From an uncultured Dysgonomonas sp. (lineage in GTDB: Bacteria > Bacteroidota > Bacteroidia > Bacteroidales > Dysgonomonadaceae): a stretch of DNA of 64,000 bases. The translations under genes were made by a program, and so were the position numbers. The notes below the pieces were generated by a model, which saw nothing but the letters and a program-made list of their open reading frames with translations, did not search any database and was not told where the DNA came from. Numbering within the stretch: the first letter of the stretch is position 1; every line of letters starts with the position of its first letter. Positions 1 to 9,052 of the stretch are shown here, piece after piece. The stretch is taken from NCBI RefSeq assembly GCF_900079725.1, contig NZ_LT599032.1:4956054-5020053 (forward strand), written 5' to 3'.

Positions 1-273
1 TCATGTCTCCAAATTTTTAAATTACTATTAATTGGTATAAATGTGTAAACTTCCGTTACACTATATAATTTGCAATAGCTATGCCAAAAAGAATATAAAT
101 CTTCTTCTTCTTTGTAAGTTGTTGTAATATAGTGTTTTGTGTGAATGTTCTTAATGGGGTGATAAAAATGAAATTGTAGAACTGTGGAAAATTTCCACAA
201 TTTGGACTGTGGAAAACTAAATAGAATAATTATTTGTTCGTTTTATATATGTATTAATGGAAATATTGGAAAT

Positions 274-2655
274 ATGTCAGAAACTCTCGAAAAAAATATA
301 AGGTTCAAAGCTATATTGATATATGTAATTGTGGCTGTTATCTGTGGCGGTATGCTTATTTATATATATAAACTAAGAGATGATATTGATGATCAGAAAA
401 GAAGTATTTCGCAGTACTATAAAGAGTTATCATTAGTCAACAAATTGATTGATTCGGTAAACGCATCACAGTCGAAAGTAAATATGTATGTGTCTACAAA
501 ACAAATAAAACATTATAAATCTTTCAATGAAAGCCTGAATGTTGTGGAACAGCTAATGGATTCTCTTAGTCATATAAACCCGTTACACAACGAAAAATTA
601 CAACAAATTAATAATCTTTTGATAAAGAAAGGGGTGATTGTTTCAAATTTGAATAGGCAATTCAATAATAAAAACCCCATAGAGTCTATAAATGAAATAT
701 TGAAAGACATTGACCCTGTTGTCAAGAAAGATACAGTTTTGATCACTACCACCGTACAGGATACTGTAATTTATTCGGGTGCCAAGAAAGGATTTTGGCG
801 GAAATTGGGGGAATTGTTTTCTGCTTCAAAAGGGGCTGATACTGTGACTTCAATTACCACAGCCAGACTGGATACTTTGACTATGCCGAAAAACGATACC
901 CTCCATGTAGTTTCGGAAGTCACAGAAATAGCAGAACAAGCGAAAGACGACTATTTAAAAAGAATTATATCTATCGAGAAAAACTTGAGCAACCTCATTG
1001 TAGCAGATCAGGAAATTTCTTCTGAAATCACGACACTACTGATTGGCTTGTATAATCAAACTGTTCAGGCCAGGCTTGATGAAATCCAGAAAAGTGAACA
1101 ACTGATCCGGAACAACAATACTTATTCGATAGTAAGCAGTATTGTCTCTCTTATCCTGATTTTTATATTTATATTGCTCATTATTAATGATGTAAACAAG
1201 AGCTATAGATTGCGAAAGAATGTAGAACAAGCAAATCTGAGAATTAAGCAAGTTATGGATAGCCGGCATAAACTGTTACTGTCTGTTTCACATGACATAA
1301 AAACGCCTCTTAATTCTATACTGGGGACATTGGAATTGAAAGAAACAAACAATGGGTTTCTACATCACGAAGTGCGTACTATGAAAGATTCGGGAGAATA
1401 TATTCTTGCCTTGCTGGGTAACCTTCTGGAGTTTTCGAGTATCGAACAGGGTACATCGAATATATCGAGCCGTAACTTTAATCTGTACGACCTGTGCAAG
1501 CAGACTGTAGAAATGTTTATTCCCCTTGCAGATAAGAAGAACCTTACATTAGTCTATTCGTTCGACTTCGATAAAAGTTTGATATTGTCGTCCGATTCTT
1601 TAAAGATCAAACAAATACTTATAAATATATTATCTAATTCCGTTAAGTATACATTAGACGGTTCTATTCGATTTGATGTAAGATTCTCTGATTCCAGATT
1701 ATATTGTACAGTAGAGGATACAGGCGTTGGTATACCTGAAAATAAAATCAAAGATATATTCCTGCCATTTAGCCGGGTTGATCAGAATTCACATTTATCG
1801 GAAGGCTCAGGATTTGGAATGTATGTAGTAAAAGGTTTGGTCGATTTATTTCAGGGAAATATAAAAGTTACTTCCACAGAAGGGCAGGGGACCAGAACTG
1901 AAATATCTATCCCTGCAAGCGAGGTATTTATAAATGATACCTTTATTCCGAAGAAAATATTGATAGTAGACGATGATATGTCTTATTTGATAATTATCCG
2001 TAATATGTTATCAGAGTTAGGGCATATACCATCCATATGTGGCAATATAGTTGATTTTGAAAATATAATAACAAAAATCGACCAATATGATGAAATATTG
2101 ACAGATATGGAGATGGAAAATTTTAATGGTATTGATGTTTTAAACAGGATAAAGCACAGTGGGATAAATATACCCGTTACAGTGATTACAGCCCAGGAAG
2201 ATGTTAATAATGAATATTTTATGGCAATGGGGTTTAGCGCCTATATAAAGAAACCTGTATCGGGAGGTGACTTAAGGCTGCTGTTTGGAGGACGGCAAAA
2301 AGATGAAAGAGCAGAAGGCGTTGGCTCGCTCGATAAAATGCTAGAAGGAGACTCCGAAGCATTACATGAGGTTTTGGCATCTTTTGTCGATTCTACAAAG
2401 GAAAATACCGGTAAACTAAAACAGGCTCTACTCAATAGTGATTATAATATGGCCCAGTTTATCAGCCATAAAATGAAGCCAATGTTTATACAGGTCGGAG
2501 CAGTGGAGAAGTTAGATATATTGAAGAGGCTGGACACTCACCGTTCAGATGGAACGTCCATATTGTATCCCCAATGGGAGGAGGATGTAATTGAGCTTAT
2601 TGAATATGCGGAACAGATAATAACCGAGACCGAAAATTATTTGAAAACCCATTAA
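274..2655 (+). CDS. Hybrid sensor histidine kinase (HisKA-HATPase-REC-HPt)
   Basis: Membrane sensor kinase of about 793 residues. I prefer the ATG at 274 to the upstream ATG at 184 because it gives a short cytoplasmic N-terminus followed directly by a membrane helix (about residues 12-33). A long polar, coiled-coil-like extracytoplasmic region follows, then a second helix near 290-310. The HisKA phospho-acceptor lies in SHDIKTPLN (about 340). The ATP-binding domain has the N box NILSNSVKYT, the DTGVGIP box and a GSGFGMYVV box. A receiver domain starts with ILIVDDD (about 559) with its Asp in TDMEME (about 609). A C-terminal HPt-like domain has its His in ISHKMKP (about 731). All phosphorelay residues are present, so it should be active. 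Its stop shares the bases TTAA with the stop of the convergent NtrC-type regulator, its probable partner. The signal sensed is unknown. Confidence 0.9.
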   Translation: MSETLEKNIRFKAILIYVIVAVICGGMLIYIYKLRDDIDDQKRSISQYYKELSLVNKLIDSVNASQSKVNMYVSTKQIKHYKSFNESLNVVEQLMDSLSHINPLHNEKLQQINNLLIKKGVIVSNLNRQFNNKNPIESINEILKDIDPVVKKDTVLITTTVQDTVIYSGAKKGFWRKLGELFSASKGADTVTSITTARLDTLTMPKNDTLHVVSEVTEIAEQAKDDYLKRIISIEKNLSNLIVADQEISSEITTLLIGLYNQTVQARLDEIQKSEQLIRNNNTYSIVSSIVSLILIFIFILLIINDVNKSYRLRKNVEQANLRIKQVMDSRHKLLLSVSHDIKTPLNSILGTLELKETNNGFLHHEVRTMKDSGEYILALLGNLLEFSSIEQGTSNISSRNFNLYDLCKQTVEMFIPLADKKNLTLVYSFDFDKSLILSSDSLKIKQILINILSNSVKYTLDGSIRFDVRFSDSRLYCTVEDTGVGIPENKIKDIFLPFSRVDQNSHLSEGSGFGMYVVKGLVDLFQGNIKVTSTEGQGTRTEISIPASEVFINDTFIPKKILIVDDDMSYLIIIRNMLSELGHIPSICGNIVDFENIITKIDQYDEILTDMEMENFNGIDVLNRIKHSGINIPVTVITAQEDVNNEYFMAMGFSAYIKKPVSGGDLRLLFGGRQKDERAEGVGSLDKMLEGDSEALHEVLASFVDSTKENTGKLKQALLNSDYNMAQFISHKMKPMFIQVGAVEKLDILKRLDTHRSDGTSILYPQWEEDVIELIEYAEQIITETENYLKTH

Positions 2656-3962
2656 ATATCCATACCATACTGGTGCATTTTGTTATAAAGAGTCTTTCTA
2701 TCTATATTGAGTAGGTTTGCCGCTTTGGTCTTATTTCCTTTTGTTATTTTCAGGGCTTTGGTAATTTGTTCACGCTCATCTGCCGGCAATAAGATCTGTT
2801 CAGTTTGTATAGGACTCTGAATGAATTCAGGTAAAAGGTCGGGGGTAATTTCCGTTCCTTTTGTAAACAATACGGTTCTGCGTATGACATTCCTTAATTC
2901 ACGGAGGTTTCCCGGCCAGCGATATTGTTTCAGTATAGACATACTTTCCTCCGAGAACCGCTCCACATTTCGTTCCAATTCTTTATTGGCTTCAGATAAA
3001 AAACTATTCGCAAAAAGGACAATATCCTCCTTACGCTCACGTAAAGGGGGGACTATCAGAGTAAATTCATTTAACCTGTGATATAAATCTTCACGAAAAC
3101 GCCCTTCGGAAATAGCCGTTTCCAAATTTTCGTTAGTAGCAACTATCACCCTTACGTCTACCTTAATATCGGTTGCGGAGCCTACCGGACGTATTTTACG
3201 TTCCTGTATCGCACGTAACAACTGAACTTGCACCTCGTAAGACAAATTTCCTACTTCGTCTAAGAAAACAGTTCCTCCCCCTGCTTGTTCAAATACACCC
3301 TTCTTATCTGCAATGGCCGAGGTGAATGATCCTTTCAGGTGTCCGAACAGTTCGCTTGGCGCCAATTCTTTAGATAAGCTGCCACAATCCACAGCTACAA
3401 AAGGAGCTTGTTTCCTTTGGCTGTTGTCGTGTATCATTCGTGCGGTATATTCTTTTCCGGTTCCGCTTTCGCCTCTTATAAGTACAGACAGGTGTGTAGG
3501 TGCAACCAGCTTTATATGCTCATACATCTGTTTGGATAGAGCGCTGTTGCCATACACAATATTTGCTGCGGGAGTATTTTCTTTTGGTATTTCAGCGGGA
3601 GTATAATTTAGGGCCTCATCTATTTTTGATCTTAGAATATCCGGATTCACAGGTTTTTCCATATAATCAAAAGCTCCCAGTTTAATCGCTGCAACCGCAC
3701 TTTGAACCTCTCCGTAGCCGGTCATGACAATTACGGGGGTGTTTATTTTCTTCTCTCTTATCCATGCCAGCAGCATTATCCCGTCTCCGTCAGGGAGTCT
3801 CAGGTCGGTAATAATTAACTTGAAATCAGTCTTTAGCAAATCCTTTTTGGCTTCATCTAAAGTAGATTTAACGCATGCGTCATATCCATTTTTATCAAAC
3901 CATTTCTTAAGGACAATTCCGAATGTATTGTCATCTTCAATAATTAAAACCTTGGAAGCCAT
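2652..3962 (-). CDS. NtrC-family response regulator (REC-AAA+-Fis HTH)
   Basis: A 436-residue response regulator. The receiver domain (1-120) has D10/D11 and phospho-acceptor D53 (TDLRLPDGDG). The central AAA+ domain has Walker A GESGTGKE (about 165) and Walker B GGTVFLDEVGNL. A C-terminal Fis-type helix-turn-helix (KGNKTKAANLLNIDRKTLYNKM) follows. Such proteins normally activate sigma-54 RNA polymerase after phosphorylation. The loop that contacts sigma-54, canonically GAFTGA, reads GSFTSA here (LKGSFTSAIADKKG). That keeps the Phe-Thr core but changes two small residues, so sigma-54 dependence is likely but not certain. It is convergent with, and overlaps by 4 bp, the hybrid kinase, which suggests a functional pair. 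Targets are not visible in the window. Confidence 0.92.
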   Translation of the reverse strand: MASKVLIIEDDNTFGIVLKKWFDKNGYDACVKSTLDEAKKDLLKTDFKLIITDLRLPDGDGIMLLAWIREKKINTPVIVMTGYGEVQSAVAAIKLGAFDYMEKPVNPDILRSKIDEALNYTPAEIPKENTPAANIVYGNSALSKQMYEHIKLVAPTHLSVLIRGESGTGKEYTARMIHDNSQRKQAPFVAVDCGSLSKELAPSELFGHLKGSFTSAIADKKGVFEQAGGGTVFLDEVGNLSYEVQVQLLRAIQERKIRPVGSATDIKVDVRVIVATNENLETAISEGRFREDLYHRLNEFTLIVPPLRERKEDIVLFANSFLSEANKELERNVERFSEESMSILKQYRWPGNLRELRNVIRRTVLFTKGTEITPDLLPEFIQSPIQTEQILLPADEREQITKALKITKGNKTKAANLLNIDRKTLYNKMHQYGMDI

Positions 3963-4384
3963 TGTACATTATGAATTAGAGGAAAGTTTCTTCAAAATTA
4001 TTCGTTTTTATTTTCAGACGAAAGGGTTTTATTCTTAATTAACACTAATAAATAAAATATGTTTGGACTGATTTAAGGCAATATGTTCAAAACAATATTC
4101 TTATTCTAGGCACTTATATCGATAACCAATTTTTCTTAATCCTTAAAAATTTCAACAAATACAATAAAAATTTAATTATGCAACATTGTTGCAAATGAAT
4201 TTTAATTACATTTGTATTCTTGTTTCATATGTGGATGTGTGGACAAAATTGTATTTAGTTGGACAAGGCGTGCATGAAAATGTAAACGAAAATGGAAGTT
4301 TGCCTTTGCATGAACTTTGAATACAATGATTATCAGAACCAATTACTGACGGATAATAACTAGTATTTTTTATAAAAAAAGCGA
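3963..4384. promoter_or_regulatory. Divergent upstream region of regulator and TonB receptor
   Basis: A 422-bp AT-rich intergenic region. On the + strand TACATTTG at 4207-4214 matches the Bacteroidota -7 box (TAnnTTTG), with a TTG about 19 bases upstream, so it is a plausible promoter for the TonB receptor with a leader of about 165 nt. I found no convincing sigma-54 site and no clear Fur/Zur operator by eye. Confidence 0.45.
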
Positions 4385-6731
4385 ATGAAATTAATTTATA
4401 TATATCTGGCTTTCCTTTTTATAGGTATTGACTTGCCTGCTCAATCTTCTTTCAGAATCAACGGGTTTGTAATGAATGAAGACAAGGCGCCGATAGAAGC
4501 AGCAACGGTTTTAATTGATGGAAGCCATATTGTAGGGCAGACCGACCGAAATGGTTTTTTCCAGCTTACATTATCCGGATCAAAATTAGTAACAATACAT
4601 ATCGATGCCCTGGGATATTTTCCACTATCCGTACCATTCACTGTCGCAAGTGATCTTAAACGGAATTTCATACTGAGGAAGAATGATATGGAGCTAAACG
4701 AAGTGGTTGTCAGTGGAGATAGTAAGAGAAATATTCAAATGGGATCTTCTCAAAACCTCATTAAAGTGAACAAATCTTACATTGAAGAGAACTTTTCGGG
4801 TAGCCTGATGCAAAGTCTTGAAGGAATACCCGGAGTCAAAGCGATGAATATTGGTTCGGGACAGTCTAAGCCGGCAATAAGAGGATTAGGTTTCAATCGA
4901 ATGATTGTCGTCGAAAACGGGATTAGACACGAAGGCCAGCAATGGGGAGAAGATCATGGGTTGGAAATAGATCAATTTGCAATAGATAATATCGAGATAA
5001 TTAAGGGGCCGGGATCGTTATTGTATGGCTCTGATGCTATTGGCGGAGTAATAAATATGCAGAGTGATTATGTTCCCGTAAATACATTTGAAGGCAGACT
5101 CAATCTTTTTGCCCGAACCAATAACGAATCTATTGGGCTTTTCTCGCAACTGGCAGGCCGGAAAGACAAGTTCTATTATAAAGCTAATATGACATTGATA
5201 GACTATGCTGACTATAAGGTACCCACCGACAGTATCCAATATTATTCTTATTATATCAAGCTCAAAGACCGTAGATTACGGAATACTGCGGGCAAAGAAC
5301 AGAATGCAGGAGTTACACTGGGATATATTTCGGAACGATTCAAGTCAGATTTCCAGATATCGAATGTATATGCCAAAAGCGGTTTTTTTTGCCGATGCCC
5401 ACGGATTGGAAGTCCGCCTTTCGGATATAGATTATGATAAATCGGCAAGGGATATAGACCTGCCTTTTCATTCGGTCAATCACCTGAAGATTGTAAATAG
5501 TTCGGCTTGGCAGCTAGGTCGATTTCGTCTCGAAGGTAACTTTTCATATCAGAATAATCTTCGCAAGGAACAGGCCGAAGCTGTATCGCATGGATATATG
5601 CCGATGCCGCCGAATTCATTGGAACGAAAATTCAACAAGAATACTTATACAGCGAATATCCTGTTAAAATACTTATTAGCAGGTAAGCACAATGTAAACG
5701 TTGGGATAAATGCAGAACATCAGAATAATAAACGGGATGGATGGGGATTTGTCATTCCTGATTTTAACTCGACTTCTTTGGGTGGCTTCATATATGATCG
5801 TTACCACATTTCTGATGATCTTATATTCAGTGCAGGCATGCGTTTCGATCATATAAATACACATATTCGGAGCTATAACGACTGGTATAAAACCCCGGTA
5901 GGAAAAGGCGATTCCATCTATAAAGAACGGTCAGCCGATTTAATGCGGACATTTAACAGCCTGACTTGGTCGGCGGGGATTAATTACAATACGGATCAGT
6001 GGAATTTTAAGGCGAATATAGGAAAAAGCTTTCGCACACCCGTCGCAAAAGAGCTGGGTTCTGACGGTGTGAATTACCACATATTCCGTTACGAAAAAGG
6101 AGAACCGGACCTCTCACCGGAAGAATCATATCAATTAGACCTTGGAATCAATTGGAACAATGGCCTTCTGGATATTCAGCTCGATCCTTACTTCAATTAC
6201 TTTCCTAACTATATATACCTCAATCCCACAGCGGGTTATTATGAAGGATTGCAGATGTACTATTATACGCAGAGCAAAGTGATTAGGTATGGTTTCGAAG
6301 CTGCACTGAATATCAGGTTATCCGAGAATCTGCAAGCTGATCTCAAAGGTGAATATCTTTATGCAGAACAGTTATCAGGCGAAAAGAAAGGCTATACATT
6401 GCCATTTTCCCCGCCGTGGTCTGCAAATATAGGATTCAGATATATGCCGAAAGCAAAGTGGGCGGGAACAGACGGTTTCATTTCTGTCAACTATAAGATT
6501 AACGGAGATCAGGATGAAATAGTACCTCCTGAAAATAAGACAAAGGGTTATCAGACACTGAACATGTCGGCCGGAAGAAGCTTTAGCTGGCAGCAATATT
6601 CAATTAAAATAAATATGCAAGGACAAAACTTATTTAATAAAAGATATTACGACCATACAAGTTATTATCGCCTGATAGATGTACCCGAACCGGGACGTAA
6701 TTTTTCGGTAATGATCGGACTCGAATTCTAA
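4385..6731 (+). pseudogene. TonB-dependent receptor split by a one-base frameshift at a T8 run
   Basis: Outer-membrane TonB-dependent receptor, about 781 residues if the frame is restored. The first part (4385-5437 frame) has a signal peptide, a carboxypeptidase-regulatory-like domain (about 22-95), and a plug domain with IRGLGFNRMIVVENG and the typical IEIIKGPGSLLYGSDAIGGVIN. The second frame carries the beta-barrel from FADAHGLEV to the terminal Phe (VMIGLEF). The two join at eight Ts (5383-5390); seven Ts would give one continuous protein. No other lesion is visible. This may be phase variation by slippage, a recent inactivation or a homopolymer sequencing error. The neighbours (His-rich DUF4625-like lipoproteins and a Fur-family repressor) suggest uptake of a metal, most likely zinc; that is inference from context. 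Confidence 0.85.
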
Positions 6732-6794
6732 TCAAGAAAAAATCAATTATCCTATTAATAATCGGGATTAATCCCTTAAAAACAAGTAAGAATT

Positions 6795-7895
6795 ATGAAT
6801 AAAAAAATTGTATGGGGAGCAGCACTCCTTTTAAACCTGTGTTTATTAGTATTCTCATCGTGTAGTAGTGATGACGATGATAACGGTCCCGTCTTTCCCA
6901 AACCGGCTATAAACCTCACGGAAATAGGCAGTGAGAATAATAAAAAAGCAGTTGCCGGAAGCGACCTGCATCTCGAGGGTGGTATTATCGCTGACGGTTT
7001 AATAAAACAGATCGATATAGAAATCCATCAGGAAGACGGAGGTAGTTTCAGAATCGAAAAATCATATAAGGATGGTAAATACATAGGGGTGAAGAATGCA
7101 GATTTCCATGAGCATATCGATATCCCGGCTGATGCTCCTGCCGGAGATTACCACTTGCACTTTACTGTTACTGACCAGTCGGGACAAACTACAACCGTAG
7201 AATCGGAGCTGGCAATCGAATCTGCACCTGTAAATATTACGATTGAAGGTTTGAATTTTGGATCGGGACATGATTTCCCTCACGACAAAACCGGATACAT
7301 CGGTACGGCTCCGGTAGTAGAGGCAACGTCTATTAAGGCTGAAAATGGAATTGACAGGGTATTTGTAGAAATACATAGCGAAGGAGAAACTGCCGCTTTT
7401 GATATGGATACTACTTATACATATACAGGTGAAACAGAACTGAAAGACTTCCATAAGCATATACTTATACCCGGTAATGCTCCTGCTGGGGATTATCACC
7501 TTCACTTCAAAGTATATGATAAAAACGGGAAATCACTCGAAAAGTCGATGGATATAGAGATTAAAGAAACAGGGATCGCAGTGTCAGGTTTGGAAATAGG
7601 AAACAACAACTCTGCTGTGGCATCAAACATCCATACCGAGTTTAAAGTAGATGCAACTGATGCTATAAAATCTATTCGTGTCCGTATCTATAAAGAGGCA
7701 ACTCCGGCAACTTATGCTTTTAACGAAACATATTCCGATGAATTTATTGCCGGAGATGTGAAAGAGTATATTTTTCACAAACATCTGAAAGCAACAGATG
7801 CAGTGGCCGGCGAATATATAATGGAAATAAGAATCAACGATGCTAAAGGAGCCAATAAAACGATAAAAGAAAAATTGACTATTACCGGAGCGTAA
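6795..7895 (+). CDS. Lipoprotein with three DUF4625-like domains
   Basis: A 366-residue lipoprotein; the lipobox lies in LLVFSSCSS, followed by an Asp-rich tether. Three homologous Ig-like units follow (about 37-145, 147-255, 257-366). The first two repeat the block HEHI/HKHI then P..APAGDYHLHF.V.D..G, and the third has HKHLKATDAVAGEY. The density of paired His residues on equivalent loops suggests metal binding. It lies 63 bp after the TonB receptor in the same direction and just before a shorter homologue, so the three probably form an operon. I infer a surface or periplasmic metal-binding partner of the receptor. The third unit has lost the second His pair and may not bind. Confidence 0.82.
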   Translation: MNKKIVWGAALLLNLCLLVFSSCSSDDDDNGPVFPKPAINLTEIGSENNKKAVAGSDLHLEGGIIADGLIKQIDIEIHQEDGGSFRIEKSYKDGKYIGVKNADFHEHIDIPADAPAGDYHLHFTVTDQSGQTTTVESELAIESAPVNITIEGLNFGSGHDFPHDKTGYIGTAPVVEATSIKAENGIDRVFVEIHSEGETAAFDMDTTYTYTGETELKDFHKHILIPGNAPAGDYHLHFKVYDKNGKSLEKSMDIEIKETGIAVSGLEIGNNNSAVASNIHTEFKVDATDAIKSIRVRIYKEATPATYAFNETYSDEFIAGDVKEYIFHKHLKATDAVAGEYIMEIRINDAKGANKTIKEKLTITGA

Positions 7896-7910
7896 TAATA
7901 ACCATTAAAT

Positions 7911-7944
7911 AGCGGATAATCTTTATCCGAAGGCTATCCGCTAA
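7911..7944 (+). promoter_or_regulatory. Intercistronic hairpin
   Basis: AGCGGATA pairs with TATCCGCT between the two DUF4625-like genes. There is no U tract, so this is more likely an mRNA processing or stability element than a terminator. Confidence 0.5.
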
Positions 7945-7957
7945 AATAAGAAACAGG

Positions 7958-8440
7958 ATGAAAAAAAAGATTATATTATATAGCCTTATCTGCCTTTTTT
8001 CGGTGGCGTGTAGCAATGATGATGAAGACGGCGGCAAGGATATGGAAAAACCAAGTATTGATATGACAGGTGACAGTGCTTTTCCTCAAAACTGTATTGT
8101 CCTTTACAGAGGAGAGAGTTTCCCGTTTAGAGCTGTATTTGCCGATAACCGCGAGTTAGGTAATTATAATATCGAAATTCATAATAATTTCGATCACCAT
8201 TCTCATAGTACAGATGATGTGGAGTGTGACCTGGAACCAAAGAAAACTCCTGTAAAAGCATTTGTCTATAATCAGGATTTCTCCATACCTTCAGGAAAAA
8301 CAAGGTTTGAGGCTGATAACGAGATCTCCGTGCCCGGAGATATTGATACCGGAGATTATCATTTTATGGTACGGTTAACAGATAAGGCCGGATGGCAGCA
8401 ACTAAGAGCAATAAGCTTGAAAATAAAAGACAGAAATTAA
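7958..8440 (+). CDS. Small DUF4625-like lipoprotein
   Basis: A 160-residue lipoprotein (lipobox SVACSN) with one DUF4625-like domain. It has a His-rich stretch (HNNFDHHSHS, about 88-97) and the conserved ending GDIDTGDYHFMVRLTDKAGW. It is the single-domain homologue of the preceding gene and closes the probable metal-uptake operon. Its first His cluster is denser than in the three-domain protein, which supports a metal-chelating role. Function is inferred from composition and context only. Confidence 0.8.
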   Translation: MKKKIILYSLICLFSVACSNDDEDGGKDMEKPSIDMTGDSAFPQNCIVLYRGESFPFRAVFADNRELGNYNIEIHNNFDHHSHSTDDVECDLEPKKTPVKAFVYNQDFSIPSGKTRFEADNEISVPGDIDTGDYHFMVRLTDKAGWQQLRAISLKIKDRN

Positions 8441-8456
8441 TATTAATTCCCGTCAG

Positions 8457-8494
8457 ATCCGGATATATTAATTGTATGTCCGGATTTATTTTTT
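8457..8494 (+). terminator. Terminator of the metal-uptake operon
   Basis: ATCCGGA pairs with TCCGGAT around a short AT loop, followed by TTATTTTTT. It overlaps the 3' end of the convergent Fur-family gene. Confidence 0.6.
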
Positions 8495-8896
8495 CAGGCA
8501 ATCCGGGCAAGTACCTTCAAATAGAAGCTGTAGTGACTCCACTTTGTAGCCGCTGGGCAAATGTAGATTATTATCTAAGATGGACGAATCCAAACATATA
8601 ACCCTGTCGCATATAGAGCAATGAAAGTGAGGATGTATCTTCGATAAGACCAGTTGACCATTCAGGGCATATTTGACTACATTACTATTGAGCACAATGC
8701 GATGAATAACCTTAGATTCTTCCAGGGTTTTCAGAGAACGGTAGAATGTTACACGGTCAAACAGATCAGAGAATGCGTCTTTGATCTCATTTTCGGTCAA
8801 CGCAGTATCTTCGCTTTGTATCAGTTTATCGATAATACATTTGCGGCATACAGTTTTCTTAATACCATGCTCTTTTAATATCTGTTCGGCTGTCAT
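8486..8896 (-). CDS. Fur-family repressor, probably Zur-like
   Basis: A 136-residue Fur-superfamily DNA-binding regulator. The N-terminal winged helix spans about 1-80 (recognition region VTFYRSLKTLEESKVIHRI). The dimerisation domain holds the metal motif HPHFHCSICDRVICLD and a C-terminal CPDC, which forms the structural Cys4 zinc site with the CSIC pair. It is convergent with the metal-uptake operon, the usual place for a local sensor. The short HxHxHC motif and the His-rich neighbours favour a Zur or other metal-specific role, but sequence alone cannot separate Zur from Fur or PerR. Confidence 0.85.
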   Translation of the reverse strand: MTAEQILKEHGIKKTVCRKCIIDKLIQSEDTALTENEIKDAFSDLFDRVTFYRSLKTLEESKVIHRIVLNSNVVKYALNGQLVLSKIHPHFHCSICDRVICLDSSILDNNLHLPSGYKVESLQLLFEGTCPDCLKK

Positions 8897-9012
8897 AACT
8901 ATTCTTTTTACAAAAATAATAAAAAGCTTAAGATAAACATAGCTTCTATCTGTTTTGCAGGTTCTTCTACTTTCAAGTGGCCTTAATCTGCCTCTATCGT
9001 AGTTCTCAAAAT

Positions 9013-9040
9013 AGACCGCTGTTACACATTTACAGCGGTC
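9013..9040 (-). terminator. Terminator after the tail-protein operon
   Basis: GACCGCTGT and ACAGCGGTC form a 9-bp perfect stem, followed on the minus strand by TATTTTG. It lies just beyond the 3' end of the 540-residue tail protein. Confidence 0.65.
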
Positions 9041-9052
9041 GTATTTATCACC

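Noticed and set aside
4225-4280. Sigma-54 promoter (TTGGACAAGGCGTGCATG) before the TonB receptor
   Set aside because: The GG to GC spacing is 9 rather than 10 bases and the flanking consensus is poor.
5383-5390. Programmed frameshift in the TonB receptor
   Set aside because: TonB receptors are not known to use one, and the shift needed is +1/-2 relative to the run; phase variation or error is simpler.
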